Positions 49,675 through 56,405 of a stretch of 64,000 bases of DNA are shown here, piece after piece. The DNA is from Pseudomonas paralactis. GTDB lineage: Bacteria; Pseudomonadota; Gammaproteobacteria; Pseudomonadales; Pseudomonadaceae. The notes beneath the pieces are model-generated. The model was not told the origin of the DNA, did no database searches, and saw only the letters and a list, made by a program, of their open reading frames with translations. The translations under genes and the position numbers were made by a program. How positions within the stretch are numbered: the first letter of the stretch is position 1; each line of letters begins with the position of its first letter. The stretch covers positions 248,001 to 312,000 of the forward strand of contig NZ_JYLN01000001.1 in the NCBI RefSeq assembly GCF_001439735.1, in the 5' to 3' direction.

Positions 49675-49982
49675 ACGTTCTCCATATCCAGTTGTGGTGA
49701 TCCTCATAACTGGATCAAATGAGTCAAGTGCGGTCCGCCGGTTTTCGAACGTCTATACGAATCGATGTAATGCACCGCCTCTTTTCAGAGTTTTCTCAAT
49801 ATTTTTCGGACAGAATCGCGCGAAATACTTATAGATTGTGGCACTCACCAATTGCTTCGAATGATCATTCAAGTCGGTCATGCTGTTTCCTGCCATTGAT
49901 TGGGACTGGAAACAGATTGAGGCTTAAGCGCACCGTCAGACAGACCTGACATACTGACATGACACTATGTCAGGTTGTTATG
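49675..49982. other. Gap with TGACATA inverted repeats
   Basis: No gene is supported in these 308 bases. Near the end ACCTGACATA (49944-49953) pairs with TATGTCAGGT (49966-49975), and a third TATGTCAGG follows at 49979-49987, reaching over the stop of the minus-strand gene. The repeats could form a 10-bp hairpin at the 3' end of that message or bind a protein. No T-run follows. Confidence 0.5.
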
Positions 49983-50984
49983 TCAGGCTTTTGGAAGATC
50001 ATCGGGCTTGATGGCTGCGGCTAGTTCGGCGAGCTTCCTAGCGTTCTCGCCTGTCCGGGCGGCTAGGAATGTAGCTACTGTCTTTTGGATGCCGTAGGGT
50101 GCCGGCTTGGATCTGTCGTGATCGTTCCAATGAGCCAGTGCAGCATCCCTCATGGCCTCGAGTTGCTTAGTTGCGTAGGGAAAGTACAAGCCACTGACTA
50201 ATTCAGTGACCTGGGGTGGGAGGCGCTCGTGGGAATGACGTTTCCGTAACTCCTGGGTCAACCCTTCGATGAGTTTGTCACCAGCTCGAATCTTTTCTAT
50301 ATAGTCAGTTAATTGCCGGTCCAAAGCCGTAACCATTCGTTCGGCCTGCTCCGCACGCTCCTGCATAGCTACAAACTCTTTGTGGTCATGCATGAGCATA
50401 TTTTTCATATCGACCAGAGCTCTTTTGCCATCTTGGGCACGTCGTCCTTGAAGCTCGGCTTCGACCGCTTCTCGCGCTGCTTTTTCTTGCTCAAGCTGCA
50501 GCCGCAGATCTTCAAGCCGTGCAGTATCAGGCTGTTCGGGCACTTCGTTAATTCTAGCGGCCAAGACTTCAATGTCAGCAGGCTTGAAATACACAGGATA
50601 GCCATTCTCATCTTCCGTGATGGCCTCCCAGTAGTCATAGTCAGCGACAAGAGTTATCTCGTTGTCGTATGGGTCTGGCTCATACCGCGCACCCTCAAGA
50701 CTAAATCTGCGCTTCTCCGGTTTGCCATTTTTTTTGTCAGCTTTTCTAAGAGTTTCGATACCAAGAACTAGCTGAAAACCACGGCCGATAACATCTACTT
50801 CGAATCCCTCATCGTTAATGTAGTAGCCCTTCAGCCCGAGTGCCTGGATATAGGCGTCACACTGCTTCGAAAACACCAGCTTCGATAATTCCCCCTCACC
50901 TATGGGCGACCCCGTGAGCTTGCCGAGCCAATCCACAGCTTGAGCCAAGTCAACCCAATCCAGAAGGCGATAAATACGCTCCAT
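49983..50984 (-). CDS. Coiled-coil accessory protein, unknown
   Basis: I chose the ATG at 50984 because GGAGG lies eight bases upstream; two earlier starts are possible. The 333-residue protein has a mixed N-terminal domain (LLDWVDLAQAVDWLGKLTGS), an acidic middle, a long coiled coil (about 150-255, rich in Glu, Arg and Gln) and a compact C-terminal helical domain (YGIQKTVATFLAARTGENAR). No membrane segment is seen. It is monocistronic in the accessory region, which suggests expression in the lysogen. No family is recognised. Confidence 0.65.
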   Translation of the reverse strand: MERIYRLLDWVDLAQAVDWLGKLTGSPIGEGELSKLVFSKQCDAYIQALGLKGYYINDEGFEVDVIGRGFQLVLGIETLRKADKKNGKPEKRRFSLEGARYEPDPYDNEITLVADYDYWEAITEDENGYPVYFKPADIEVLAARINEVPEQPDTARLEDLRLQLEQEKAAREAVEAELQGRRAQDGKRALVDMKNMLMHDHKEFVAMQERAEQAERMVTALDRQLTDYIEKIRAGDKLIEGLTQELRKRHSHERLPPQVTELVSGLYFPYATKQLEAMRDAALAHWNDHDRSKPAPYGIQKTVATFLAARTGENARKLAELAAAIKPDDLPKA

Positions 50985-51227
50985 TTCTGCGCCCTCCTCA
51001 GGGTTCATTTTTGAAATAGGTTGTCTGATTGAAAGGCGGTGGAACCACCTCGCATACACTGGCTATCCAACCAGCGATGGCACTCAGTCTAACCAGCCCG
51101 TTAGCAAAATGTAATAGCCCTGCGGCGCATCCGAGGAACACACCCAAAATGACTGGGCACGCAGGCGTTGAGGCCGGCACTTGGGGTTGGTGGAGTCAGC
51201 AAACCGCTGATAAGGCACGGAGCCAGC

Positions 51228-51659
51228 ATGAACAAAAAGGACATGAGCCGTAGGGCGCTGTTGACGCTCGCACTGCTCACCATAACCACGACGACTCTTG
51301 CTCGAGGCGGGCACGGCGGTGGCAGAAGCTCTGGGCGCGGACGAAGCTCAGGAAGGGGCGGTGGAGGTGCCGGCGGATTCATATTCTTACTGATCATTGG
51401 GGCCGGGATAGCCATCTATTCCTTCTTCAGCGTCCGATCTGAAGCCCGGGATCGCAGAGAGCGCGAGGCAGCCCAGGCTTTACTTCCTCCGAAGTCACCC
51501 GCTTCAGACTGGGCGCAGCTCGGGCTTTGTCCACTTTGTGGAAGTAACGTCGTTCAGCGAACTGCGAGGAAGGGACGCTACAAGGGGAGGGAATTTTTTG
51601 GCTGCTCTAGATACCCACGATGTTTAGGCATACGGAAGACGACACCGGTATCACCATAA
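51228..51659 (+). CDS. Membrane-anchored topoisomerase-type zinc ribbon protein
   Basis: I chose the ATG at 51228, which has GGAG upstream. The 143-residue protein has an N-terminal signal or anchor segment (ALLTLALLTITTTTLA), a Gly/Ser/Arg-rich stretch, a second membrane helix (GFIFLLIIGAGIAIYSFF), a charged linker and a C-terminal four-Cys zinc ribbon (CPLCGSNVV ... FFGCSRYPRC) like those of topoisomerase I tails. The ribbon should face the cytoplasm. Function is unknown; DNA contact at the membrane is one reading. Confidence 0.65.
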   Translation: MNKKDMSRRALLTLALLTITTTTLARGGHGGGRSSGRGRSSGRGGGGAGGFIFLLIIGAGIAIYSFFSVRSEARDRREREAAQALLPPKSPASDWAQLGLCPLCGSNVVQRTARKGRYKGREFFGCSRYPRCLGIRKTTPVSP

Positions 51660-51778
51660 CGCACTGTGAACGTACTGAGCACTCCCCAAGGGTATTGACT
51701 CTCCAGACTGGAATTCTCCAGCAATGCAGGCTATTAATATGCCACTACCATTGAATAGCATAAAAACGGAGCCTCACA

Positions 51779-52318
51779 ATGGATCAGCTTTCAAAGTTCT
51801 TAACAAAAAACCCCGTGATAGTCGTCGCGATGTTTTTTTTCACATTTTTTGCAACCGTTGCAGGCCTTCTCGTTAGCTGGGACGTCCTTTATAAAGATTA
51901 CCTATCACATACTGTAACGATACCAATCTGGCTCACATTGCTAGTAGCATTTGCAATATTCTTCGGATGGATTTTATATGGAACGCGAAGGAGAAAGCTT
52001 AAAGACGCACCTCTAGAACTAATAGCTGATAAGTTATTTGGCGTTGAGCGTGTACTAACCAGTGGCAAAAAATTTGTCAGCTGCAAATTCAATGGCACCG
52101 AGATTGTTATTGATGGCCAAGCCAAAATTGGATTTGAAAGCTGTAGCTTTATTAATTCAAGATTTACTTTTGCCGGTGCCGCTGCGCAAACAATGGCTGT
52201 ACTGAGCGGAATGTATAGAGACCCTAGTTTTCAACCAATGATTGATGAAACCTTTCAAAATGTGAAATCCGGCGATTTCTCCATCTCCCCTTCTCCCTCA
52301 GGCAAAAGAGAACGATAG
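51779..52318 (+). CDS. Two-helix membrane protein, AT-rich cargo
   Basis: The 179-residue protein starts behind GGAG and has two N-terminal membrane helices (about 12-35 and 47-68). A cytoplasmic domain follows, with repeating strand-like units (FVSCKFNGTEIVIDGQAKIG, FESCSFINSRFTF) that resemble a short beta-helix of the pentapeptide type. The DNA is clearly more AT-rich than the phage core, a sign of recent gain. A superinfection or defence role is possible but unproven. Confidence 0.6.
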   Translation: MDQLSKFLTKNPVIVVAMFFFTFFATVAGLLVSWDVLYKDYLSHTVTIPIWLTLLVAFAIFFGWILYGTRRRKLKDAPLELIADKLFGVERVLTSGKKFVSCKFNGTEIVIDGQAKIGFESCSFINSRFTFAGAAAQTMAVLSGMYRDPSFQPMIDETFQNVKSGDFSISPSPSGKRER

Positions 52319-52396
52319 AAAATCCAGATAGTTAATACTATATTTTTCCCATTTTCTGAGAACGCGGTATAGCTGGCTAAGGGTCCGAGGCAATAT

Positions 52397-52552
52397 ATGT
52401 TAAGGAATATAGCAACTGCTACAAAGATCAAATTGCGAGGCGCCGGCTATCGACCTGTGTACCGCGTTGAGGACGAGCGGATTGTTATCCTGGTGCTGAC
52501 CGTCGGTGAGCGCAAGCGAAGCTCCGTGTATGAGCAGGCGGGGGAATGGTAG
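52397..52552 (+). pseudogene. Truncated RelE-type toxin
   Basis: The 51-residue frame matches only the C-terminal half of RelE/ParE-type toxins: KIKLRGAGYRPVYRVEDE, then IVILVLTVGERKRSSVYEQA. The first helices and the antitoxin gene are missing. The upstream bases do not continue the fold in any frame. It is a remnant, left by the event that brought the AT-rich gene before it or by deletion. Confidence 0.75.
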
Positions 52553-52561
52553 CTCCTCAAC

Positions 52562-52585
52562 GAAAAGCCCGCACATCGGCGGGCT
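52562..52585 (-). terminator. Terminator after 72-residue gene
   Basis: On the minus strand AGCCCGC, a six-base loop and GCGGGCT are followed by TTTC. It lies 20 bases after the stop. Confidence 0.75.
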
Positions 52586-52604
52586 ATCAACGGTTGCTGC
52601 TTGA

Positions 52605-52823
52605 TCAATCCGGCCCTTGTGCCCTCAACCTAGCCAGGCCCTGCTTGATATGTCCGGCGTTCTCGCCGATCGTCTCCAGGGCACCGCGCACGTTGCCGCC
52701 AGCCTCGACGCTGCCTTGGCGTTCGACGAGCAATGTCAGTTCCATCAGCGCCTCTTCCAGGGCAAGCTGGTTCTCGTAGATTCGTTCAAGCGTGTCAGGA
52801 AGTGAGTATTGTGGGGCGGGCAT
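52605..52823 (-). CDS. Hypothetical helical 72-residue protein
   Basis: I chose the ATG at 52823 (CGGAG upstream). The product is almost all helix with heptad spacing (TLERIYENQLALEEALMELT) and a short basic end, suggesting a small coiled-coil oligomer. It is flanked by terminators on both sides and so is a single-gene unit. It is a common kind of small pseudomonad phage protein without known function. Confidence 0.6.
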   Translation of the reverse strand: MPAPQYSLPDTLERIYENQLALEEALMELTLLVERQGSVEAGGNVRGALETIGENAGHIKQGLARLRAQGPD

Positions 52824-52898
52824 GGCTTCGACTCCGTTCGAGGGCATAGAAAAATGCAGCTTAGGTAAACACTGGCGTGATTGGCAAACTCCAGGCAA

Positions 52899-52929
52899 AG
52901 AAAAGCCCGCGATGGGGGATAGCGGGCTT
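52899..52929 (-). terminator. Terminator downstream of the UDG-like gene
   Basis: On the minus strand AAGCCCGC, an eleven-base loop and GCGGGCTT are followed by TTCTTTG. It lies about 100 bases after the stop of the UDG-like gene. Confidence 0.75.
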
Positions 52930-53030
52930 AAAGGTGTTCATGAGGAGCTGGTGGAACCATAGGCGCTCGATTGTGAAAGGAATCTGAAGGAACAGATACA
53001 CGACGCCCAGCGCTGGCTGGGCCCTGCAAG

Positions 53031-53651
53031 TCAACCTTGCTGTAAATATGCGCGGACCTGGCGAAGGGTTGTAAGAATCTTTTCGCGGTTACCGATTGCG
53101 TTATTTACATATAGCGAGCTCGGGTGGGCGCAAATGAACAGCTTCAGATCGGGCCGGACGGAGGCTATGGCAGCTGCAGCCCTCTCTGCCTTTCTCCCCA
53201 GTAAAACGACAGCCCGTAGCTTTGGTAGCAGTACCAATAATTGAGGCAGCGGTTGAAGCCCTGCCTCGAGATCTAGAGGGGTGGCGGCTCGTATTTTCGT
53301 GCCCGTCCCGATGTACCAAGGCACGACATTCCAAAGCACTGTGTGTTTGCGATCAATGCCGGCCTCGACCCCGAGCTCAAACATATTCTTCGCGGTTTCG
53401 TCAGGGTTGTTGCGTGAAATAAAACCCGAGGCTACCGCTTTTGCCCCTGGTGCCTCCAGCAGGAATAACGCTCCAGCGTCGACACCTCCATCCCAAGGAT
53501 CAAAATAGGGGATTCCCGCACTTAGTCCGGCACTCTCGCGAAGCTGATCAACAAAATGGGTCAATGGGTAAATATGGGCTTCGCTGAGTTGCAGCATACG
53601 GCAGGCCTTCGCCTCTCGGCAACGAAGCATCTTGGGAAGGTCTACGAGCAT
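53031..53651 (-). CDS. Uracil-DNA-glycosylase-like protein
   Basis: I chose the ATG at 53651, giving 206 residues. The protein has features of the uracil-DNA glycosylase superfamily: FDPWDGGVDAGALFLLEAPG in the place of the usual GxDP-type motif, FISRNNPDETAKN, VLWNVVPWYIGTG and a late LFICAHPSSLYVNN that matches the His-Pro-Ser motif. A missing iron-sulphur Cys set argues against family 4. It may act on modified DNA or be a decoy; activity is not proven. It is a single-gene unit between terminators. Confidence 0.65.
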   Translation of the reverse strand: MLVDLPKMLRCREAKACRMLQLSEAHIYPLTHFVDQLRESAGLSAGIPYFDPWDGGVDAGALFLLEAPGAKAVASGFISRNNPDETAKNMFELGVEAGIDRKHTVLWNVVPWYIGTGTKIRAATPLDLEAGLQPLPQLLVLLPKLRAVVLLGRKAERAAAAIASVRPDLKLFICAHPSSLYVNNAIGNREKILTTLRQVRAYLQQG

Positions 53652-53692
53652 GTTGAGTTCTCGGATAGAGCGATTGAGTGGGAAGGTGCAGA

Positions 53693-53720
53693 ACAAGAAG
53701 CCCGGTGCTGGGCCGGGCTT
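53693..53720 (-). terminator. Terminator after the coiled-coil membrane gene
   Basis: On the minus strand AAGCCCGG, a seven-base loop and CCGGGCTT are followed by CTTGTTCT. On the plus strand the same stem is followed by TCTT. It starts eight bases after the stop of the upstream gene. Confidence 0.75.
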
Positions 53721-53727
53721 TCTTAAG

Positions 53728-54222
53728 TTACTTCTGCTGCGCAGGAGGTGTTGAGGGCGGAGGAATAGCAACCCTATGTGCCTGCGTTGTAATCGTTTCC
53801 GATGCACTGGTCTGGTCACTTTTGCCTAACTGGAAGGCGCCCAGCATATTGGATGTAAGTGCTGTATTGAATCCAGCTACACCGAGCACGATTGCTAGCA
53901 CAGTCGAGACAGCAGTCACTATGAGTGTAGTTTTCATAGAGCTGATGCTGGACTTCGTCTCTCCGTTATCCTTGCTGATTTGAGCAAGAACAGCGTCTAG
54001 ACGCTTATCGCGCTCAACCTGCACAGCAAGAAACCCTTCGATTTTTGCCGACACGGATTCAACCCGAGCATCCATCTTTACTTCCATGGTCTCGAGTTTA
54101 GCGCTGAATTCTTCTCGGGTTATCTCACTCATTTTTTCATCATGCACTGGAATTAACGGATCGTCTACCACAGCAATTCCGGCTGCTCCCTCAGTACTCC
54201 ACGGACCACTAACGACACTCAC
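53728..54222 (-). CDS. Coiled-coil protein with one membrane helix
   Basis: The 164-residue protein has a coiled-coil middle (about 32-90, KLETMEVKMDARVESVSAKI), one membrane helix (about 98-122, TTLIVTAVSTVLAIVLGVAG) and a Pro-rich C-terminal tail. The layout resembles small membrane effectors and bacterial t-SNARE-like coiled coils. It overlaps the zinc-ribbon gene by four bases. Function is unknown. Confidence 0.65.
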   Translation of the reverse strand: MSVVSGPWSTEGAAGIAVVDDPLIPVHDEKMSEITREEFSAKLETMEVKMDARVESVSAKIEGFLAVQVERDKRLDAVLAQISKDNGETKSSISSMKTTLIVTAVSTVLAIVLGVAGFNTALTSNMLGAFQLGKSDQTSASETITTQAHRVAIPPPSTPPAQQK

Positions 54223-54551
54223 GGCGCTACTTCCTCGGGATTTTCAGCTATCCATGCGTGTACTCGTCGGCAAGAAATTTGCCGTATAGAACCACAATTG
54301 TTGCAGCTCGATAGATAGAAGGGGTGAGCGAGCTCGTGGGAGCTATGCCCCATTCGATAAATAGCAAGCTCTTGCTCAACACCTTTCAGCCCTGGTCGAC
54401 CATCAAATAGCCACCCAGCATCTTGTCCACATTGGGGACACGTGATTACGGGGAACGCAAACTCAAGAAAACGAAGAATTTGACCAAATTTCAATTTGAA
54501 TTGCTGCAGATCGTCGGATGACGCTGCAATGCCGTTGGTCTGATGCTCCAT
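54219..54551 (-). CDS. Zinc-ribbon protein under the OL-like region
   Basis: The 110-residue protein has two Cys pairs (CPQCG near 38-42 and CNNCG near 83-87) that should bind one zinc. A HELAHPFYLSSC stretch lies before the second pair. It is the first gene of a two-gene unit with the membrane coiled-coil protein. A TTTAGCAAAA element (54563-54572) matching the repressor motif lies 12 bases before its ATG, so its expression may be tied to the lysogenic state. Confidence 0.65.
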   Translation of the reverse strand: MEHQTNGIAASSDDLQQFKLKFGQILRFLEFAFPVITCPQCGQDAGWLFDGRPGLKGVEQELAIYRMGHSSHELAHPFYLSSCNNCGSIRQISCRRVHAWIAENPEEVAP

Positions 54552-54830
54552 AGGTAAATCTCTTTAGCAAAAAGTAATTAACAGCCAGTCCCATCTATTC
54601 CTGTCTGCCTCCCACAACCTTTCCCACCGCACTTCATCCGCATAACCCGTCCCATAGTGCTATGGCATCAGCATCACTACACGCATTTTTGCGAGCTGCC
54701 CAAGTCTAGACAGCGCAGCTCTAGATTGAAGGCGATATCTTCGATGCTATGGCGCGCTTGATTTTCAGAATTTAGCACCATTACTTCGCCACTACGAGAC
54801 AGCCCAGGCGAGTTTTATTTCGGTATGTGA
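54552..54830. other. Gene-free stretch with one repressor-type site
   Basis: No gene is supported. It holds TTTAGCAAAA (54563-54572), a match to the switch motif on the minus strand, and two nearby CTCTAGA/GTCTAGA elements (about 54704-54727). The rest shows no clear structure. Confidence 0.5.
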
Positions 54831-54888
54831 ATTAGCAAACTGAAATCACAAAAAACAATTTGCTAATTTATTTAGCTATTGCTAATTT
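54831..54888 (+). promoter_or_regulatory. OL-like control region and early promoter
   Basis: Three copies of the switch motif occur: ATTAGCAAAC 54831-54840 (minus-strand sense), ATTTGCTAAT 54858-54867 and TATTGCTAAT 54877-54886. The plus-strand promoter has -35 TTGCTA (54860-54865), a 17-base spacer and -10 TAATTT (54883-54888), so two motifs cover its -35 and -10. The arrangement mirrors the control region at 46.1 kb. Confidence 0.75.
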
Positions 54889-54987
54889 ACAGCCACTCCT
54901 TCGCCACCTCATGGCGAAACAAGAGCACCTCAATTTTTTGCGAAAGCCAACAACGCGGCGGGCCCTTGCTCGCCCTGGAGAAAGTGA

Positions 54988-55209
54988 ATGTCCCGTAAAC
55001 CCATCACACCGCTTCAGCTATTCAAGGTGATGATTTCCATCCTGCTCTACACCACAGCCTCTGGCGCATGGTTGCTTTTTGCCGCCAGCGACCTGATCAG
55101 CAGTTCCTCGGATTTCGACGTGGCTGCGGCTTTCTTCGGTACCGCAGTCTGGCTCATTGCGAGTGCCTGCTTATTCCTCCTCGTCACCACGCCGAAATCA
55201 GGCGAATAA
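54988..55209 (+). CDS. Small early membrane protein
   Basis: The 73-residue protein starts behind GGAGAAAG and has two membrane helices (about 12-34 and 45-66) with short ends. It is the first gene from the OL-like promoter. Small membrane proteins at this position often serve superinfection exclusion, but nothing in the sequence proves this. Confidence 0.65.
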   Translation: MSRKPITPLQLFKVMISILLYTTASGAWLLFAASDLISSSSDFDVAAAFFGTAVWLIASACLFLLVTTPKSGE

Positions 55210-55258
55210 CCCCACTCATTCAGCTCCCAATACGTAGGGAGCTCGCCAGGAGATCATC

Positions 55259-55492
55259 ATGACCACCAACCAATACGATTCCCGCACCGCAGACAAGTTT
55301 GTGGTGCGACTGCCTGACGGTCTGCGCGCCGACATTGAAGCGGCTGCGAACGCCTCGGATCGCAGCATGAACAGCGTATTCATCCAAGCCGTGCGCCAGT
55401 ATCTGGACGGACAGAATCGCCAAACCTTGCTACTGGACGCACTGGCAAATGCCGGCGCCCCGCTCCCGCCTGCTGCGAGTTCGGGCCAATGA
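55259..55492 (+). CDS. Arc-like DNA-binding protein, second copy
   Basis: The 77-residue protein has a ribbon-helix-helix domain (DKFVVRLPDGLRADIEAAAN, then RSMNSVFIQAVRQYL, about 12-50) and a flexible Ala/Pro-rich tail. It starts behind CAGGAG and lies in the early plus-strand operon. It may regulate this operon or the integrase. It is clearly different from the 54-residue Arc-like protein at 48945. Confidence 0.85.
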   Translation: MTTNQYDSRTADKFVVRLPDGLRADIEAAANASDRSMNSVFIQAVRQYLDGQNRQTLLLDALANAGAPLPPAASSGQ

Positions 55493-55656
55493 GCCGCCGC
55501 AACGGACAACTGGGCGAGCGCCTGATAGAACTGTTCAACGCCCTGCAGCGCCGAGAAACCACCTTCGGCCAGATCTACGCCATGTCCGCATCGTGCGGCA
55601 TCGACGCGCGCAAGGTGCTGGCAGACCACTTTCAAGGTGGTGAACTCCATGGCTAA
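55489..55656 (+). CDS. Hypothetical 55-residue protein
   Basis: This short gene starts at an ATG overlapping the Arc-like stop (ATGA) and ends overlapping the next gene by eight bases. The product is basic and helical (MSRRNGQLGERLIELFNALQ) with a Cys in the second half. Tight overlaps on both sides support that it is real. Function is unknown. Confidence 0.6.
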   Translation: MSRRNGQLGERLIELFNALQRRETTFGQIYAMSASCGIDARKVLADHFQGGELHG

Positions 55657-55996
55657 GACAGTGCTGCGGGTGCGCCTTGATGGCGTCGCGTTCTACATGA
55701 ACACCGAAACCTCTTCGCCTGGTACCGGACACCGAAACAGGTTTCGCTTGTTCAAGACAGAAAACTACGGGCGCGACAAATCCGGCTGGATTCAGGTGGG
55801 TTCTATGGCTGGCCAGGAGTTGTTGGAAATAGAAGATGAAGGCGCCTTGCTGAAGGCGTGTGAAAAGCTGTTCACCAGCAAAAGGCCACACCAATACGGC
55901 CTCCATGGCGCGATACGCGGCAAGCCTGGAAAATGGGAGGGCGAAGCCTTTCCCGTCAGGAAGTCAGTGCAAGCCACCTCCTCCATCGACCAGTGA
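55649..55996 (+). CDS. Hypothetical 115-residue early protein
   Basis: The ATG at 55649 follows AAGGTGG. The product is basic, with a strand-rich N-terminal half (AKTVLRVRLDGVAFYMNTET) and a Gly/Lys-rich end. No motif is recognised. It overlaps the preceding gene and lies eight bases before the excisionase-like gene, so it belongs to the int operon. Confidence 0.6.
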   Translation: MAKTVLRVRLDGVAFYMNTETSSPGTGHRNRFRLFKTENYGRDKSGWIQVGSMAGQELLEIEDEGALLKACEKLFTSKRPHQYGLHGAIRGKPGKWEGEAFPVRKSVQATSSIDQ

Positions 55997-56003
55997 TGAC
56001 TCC

Positions 56004-56405
56004 ATGGCAAAGTCAACCGCATTACCCACCAAAGAGACCGCGCCGCGCTTCCTAAGAGCGTCAACTGCCCCTGCGTACCTGGGCATGTGCCGGGAAGAAT
56101 TTAACAAAACCGTTCGGCCTAACGTCCGCGAATTCCCCATTGGGAAACAGGGCATTGGCTTCGATCGGATCGAGTTGGATCAGTGGGCAGATTCCTGGGC
56201 TGAGTCCATGGCAATTGAAAAGCAGGCCAATGAGGACAACAATCTGCCCCGCAGTGGGCGCCAAGGAGCAAAACAATGGCGCGAAAAACAATGTCGGGCC
56301 TCTATCAGAGGAACGGGATTTGGCACATCGACAAAGTCGTCAGAGGTTGCCGACTTCAAGAAAGCACTGGAGCAAGCGAGAGGGAAGAAGCAGAGCAATA
56401 CCTGA
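56004..56405 (+). CDS. Excisionase-like DNA-binding protein
   Basis: I chose the ATG at 56004, giving 133 residues. The first 70 residues look like a winged MerR-type excisionase domain (RFLRASTAPAYLGMCREEFN, then FDRIELDQWADSW). The gene overlaps the integrase start by 130 bases, an arrangement common for xis-int pairs. It should direct excision and perhaps repress the operon. The C-terminal basic tail overlaps the integrase reading frame. Confidence 0.7.
   Translation: MAKSTALPTKETAPRFLRASTAPAYLGMCREEFNKTVRPNVREFPIGKQGIGFDRIELDQWADSWAESMAIEKQANEDNNLPRSGRQGAKQWREKQCRASIRGTGFGTSTKSSEVADFKKALEQARGKKQSNT

Noticed and set aside
52397..52552. A working RelE toxin
   Set aside because: Only the C-terminal half is present and there is no antitoxin gene.
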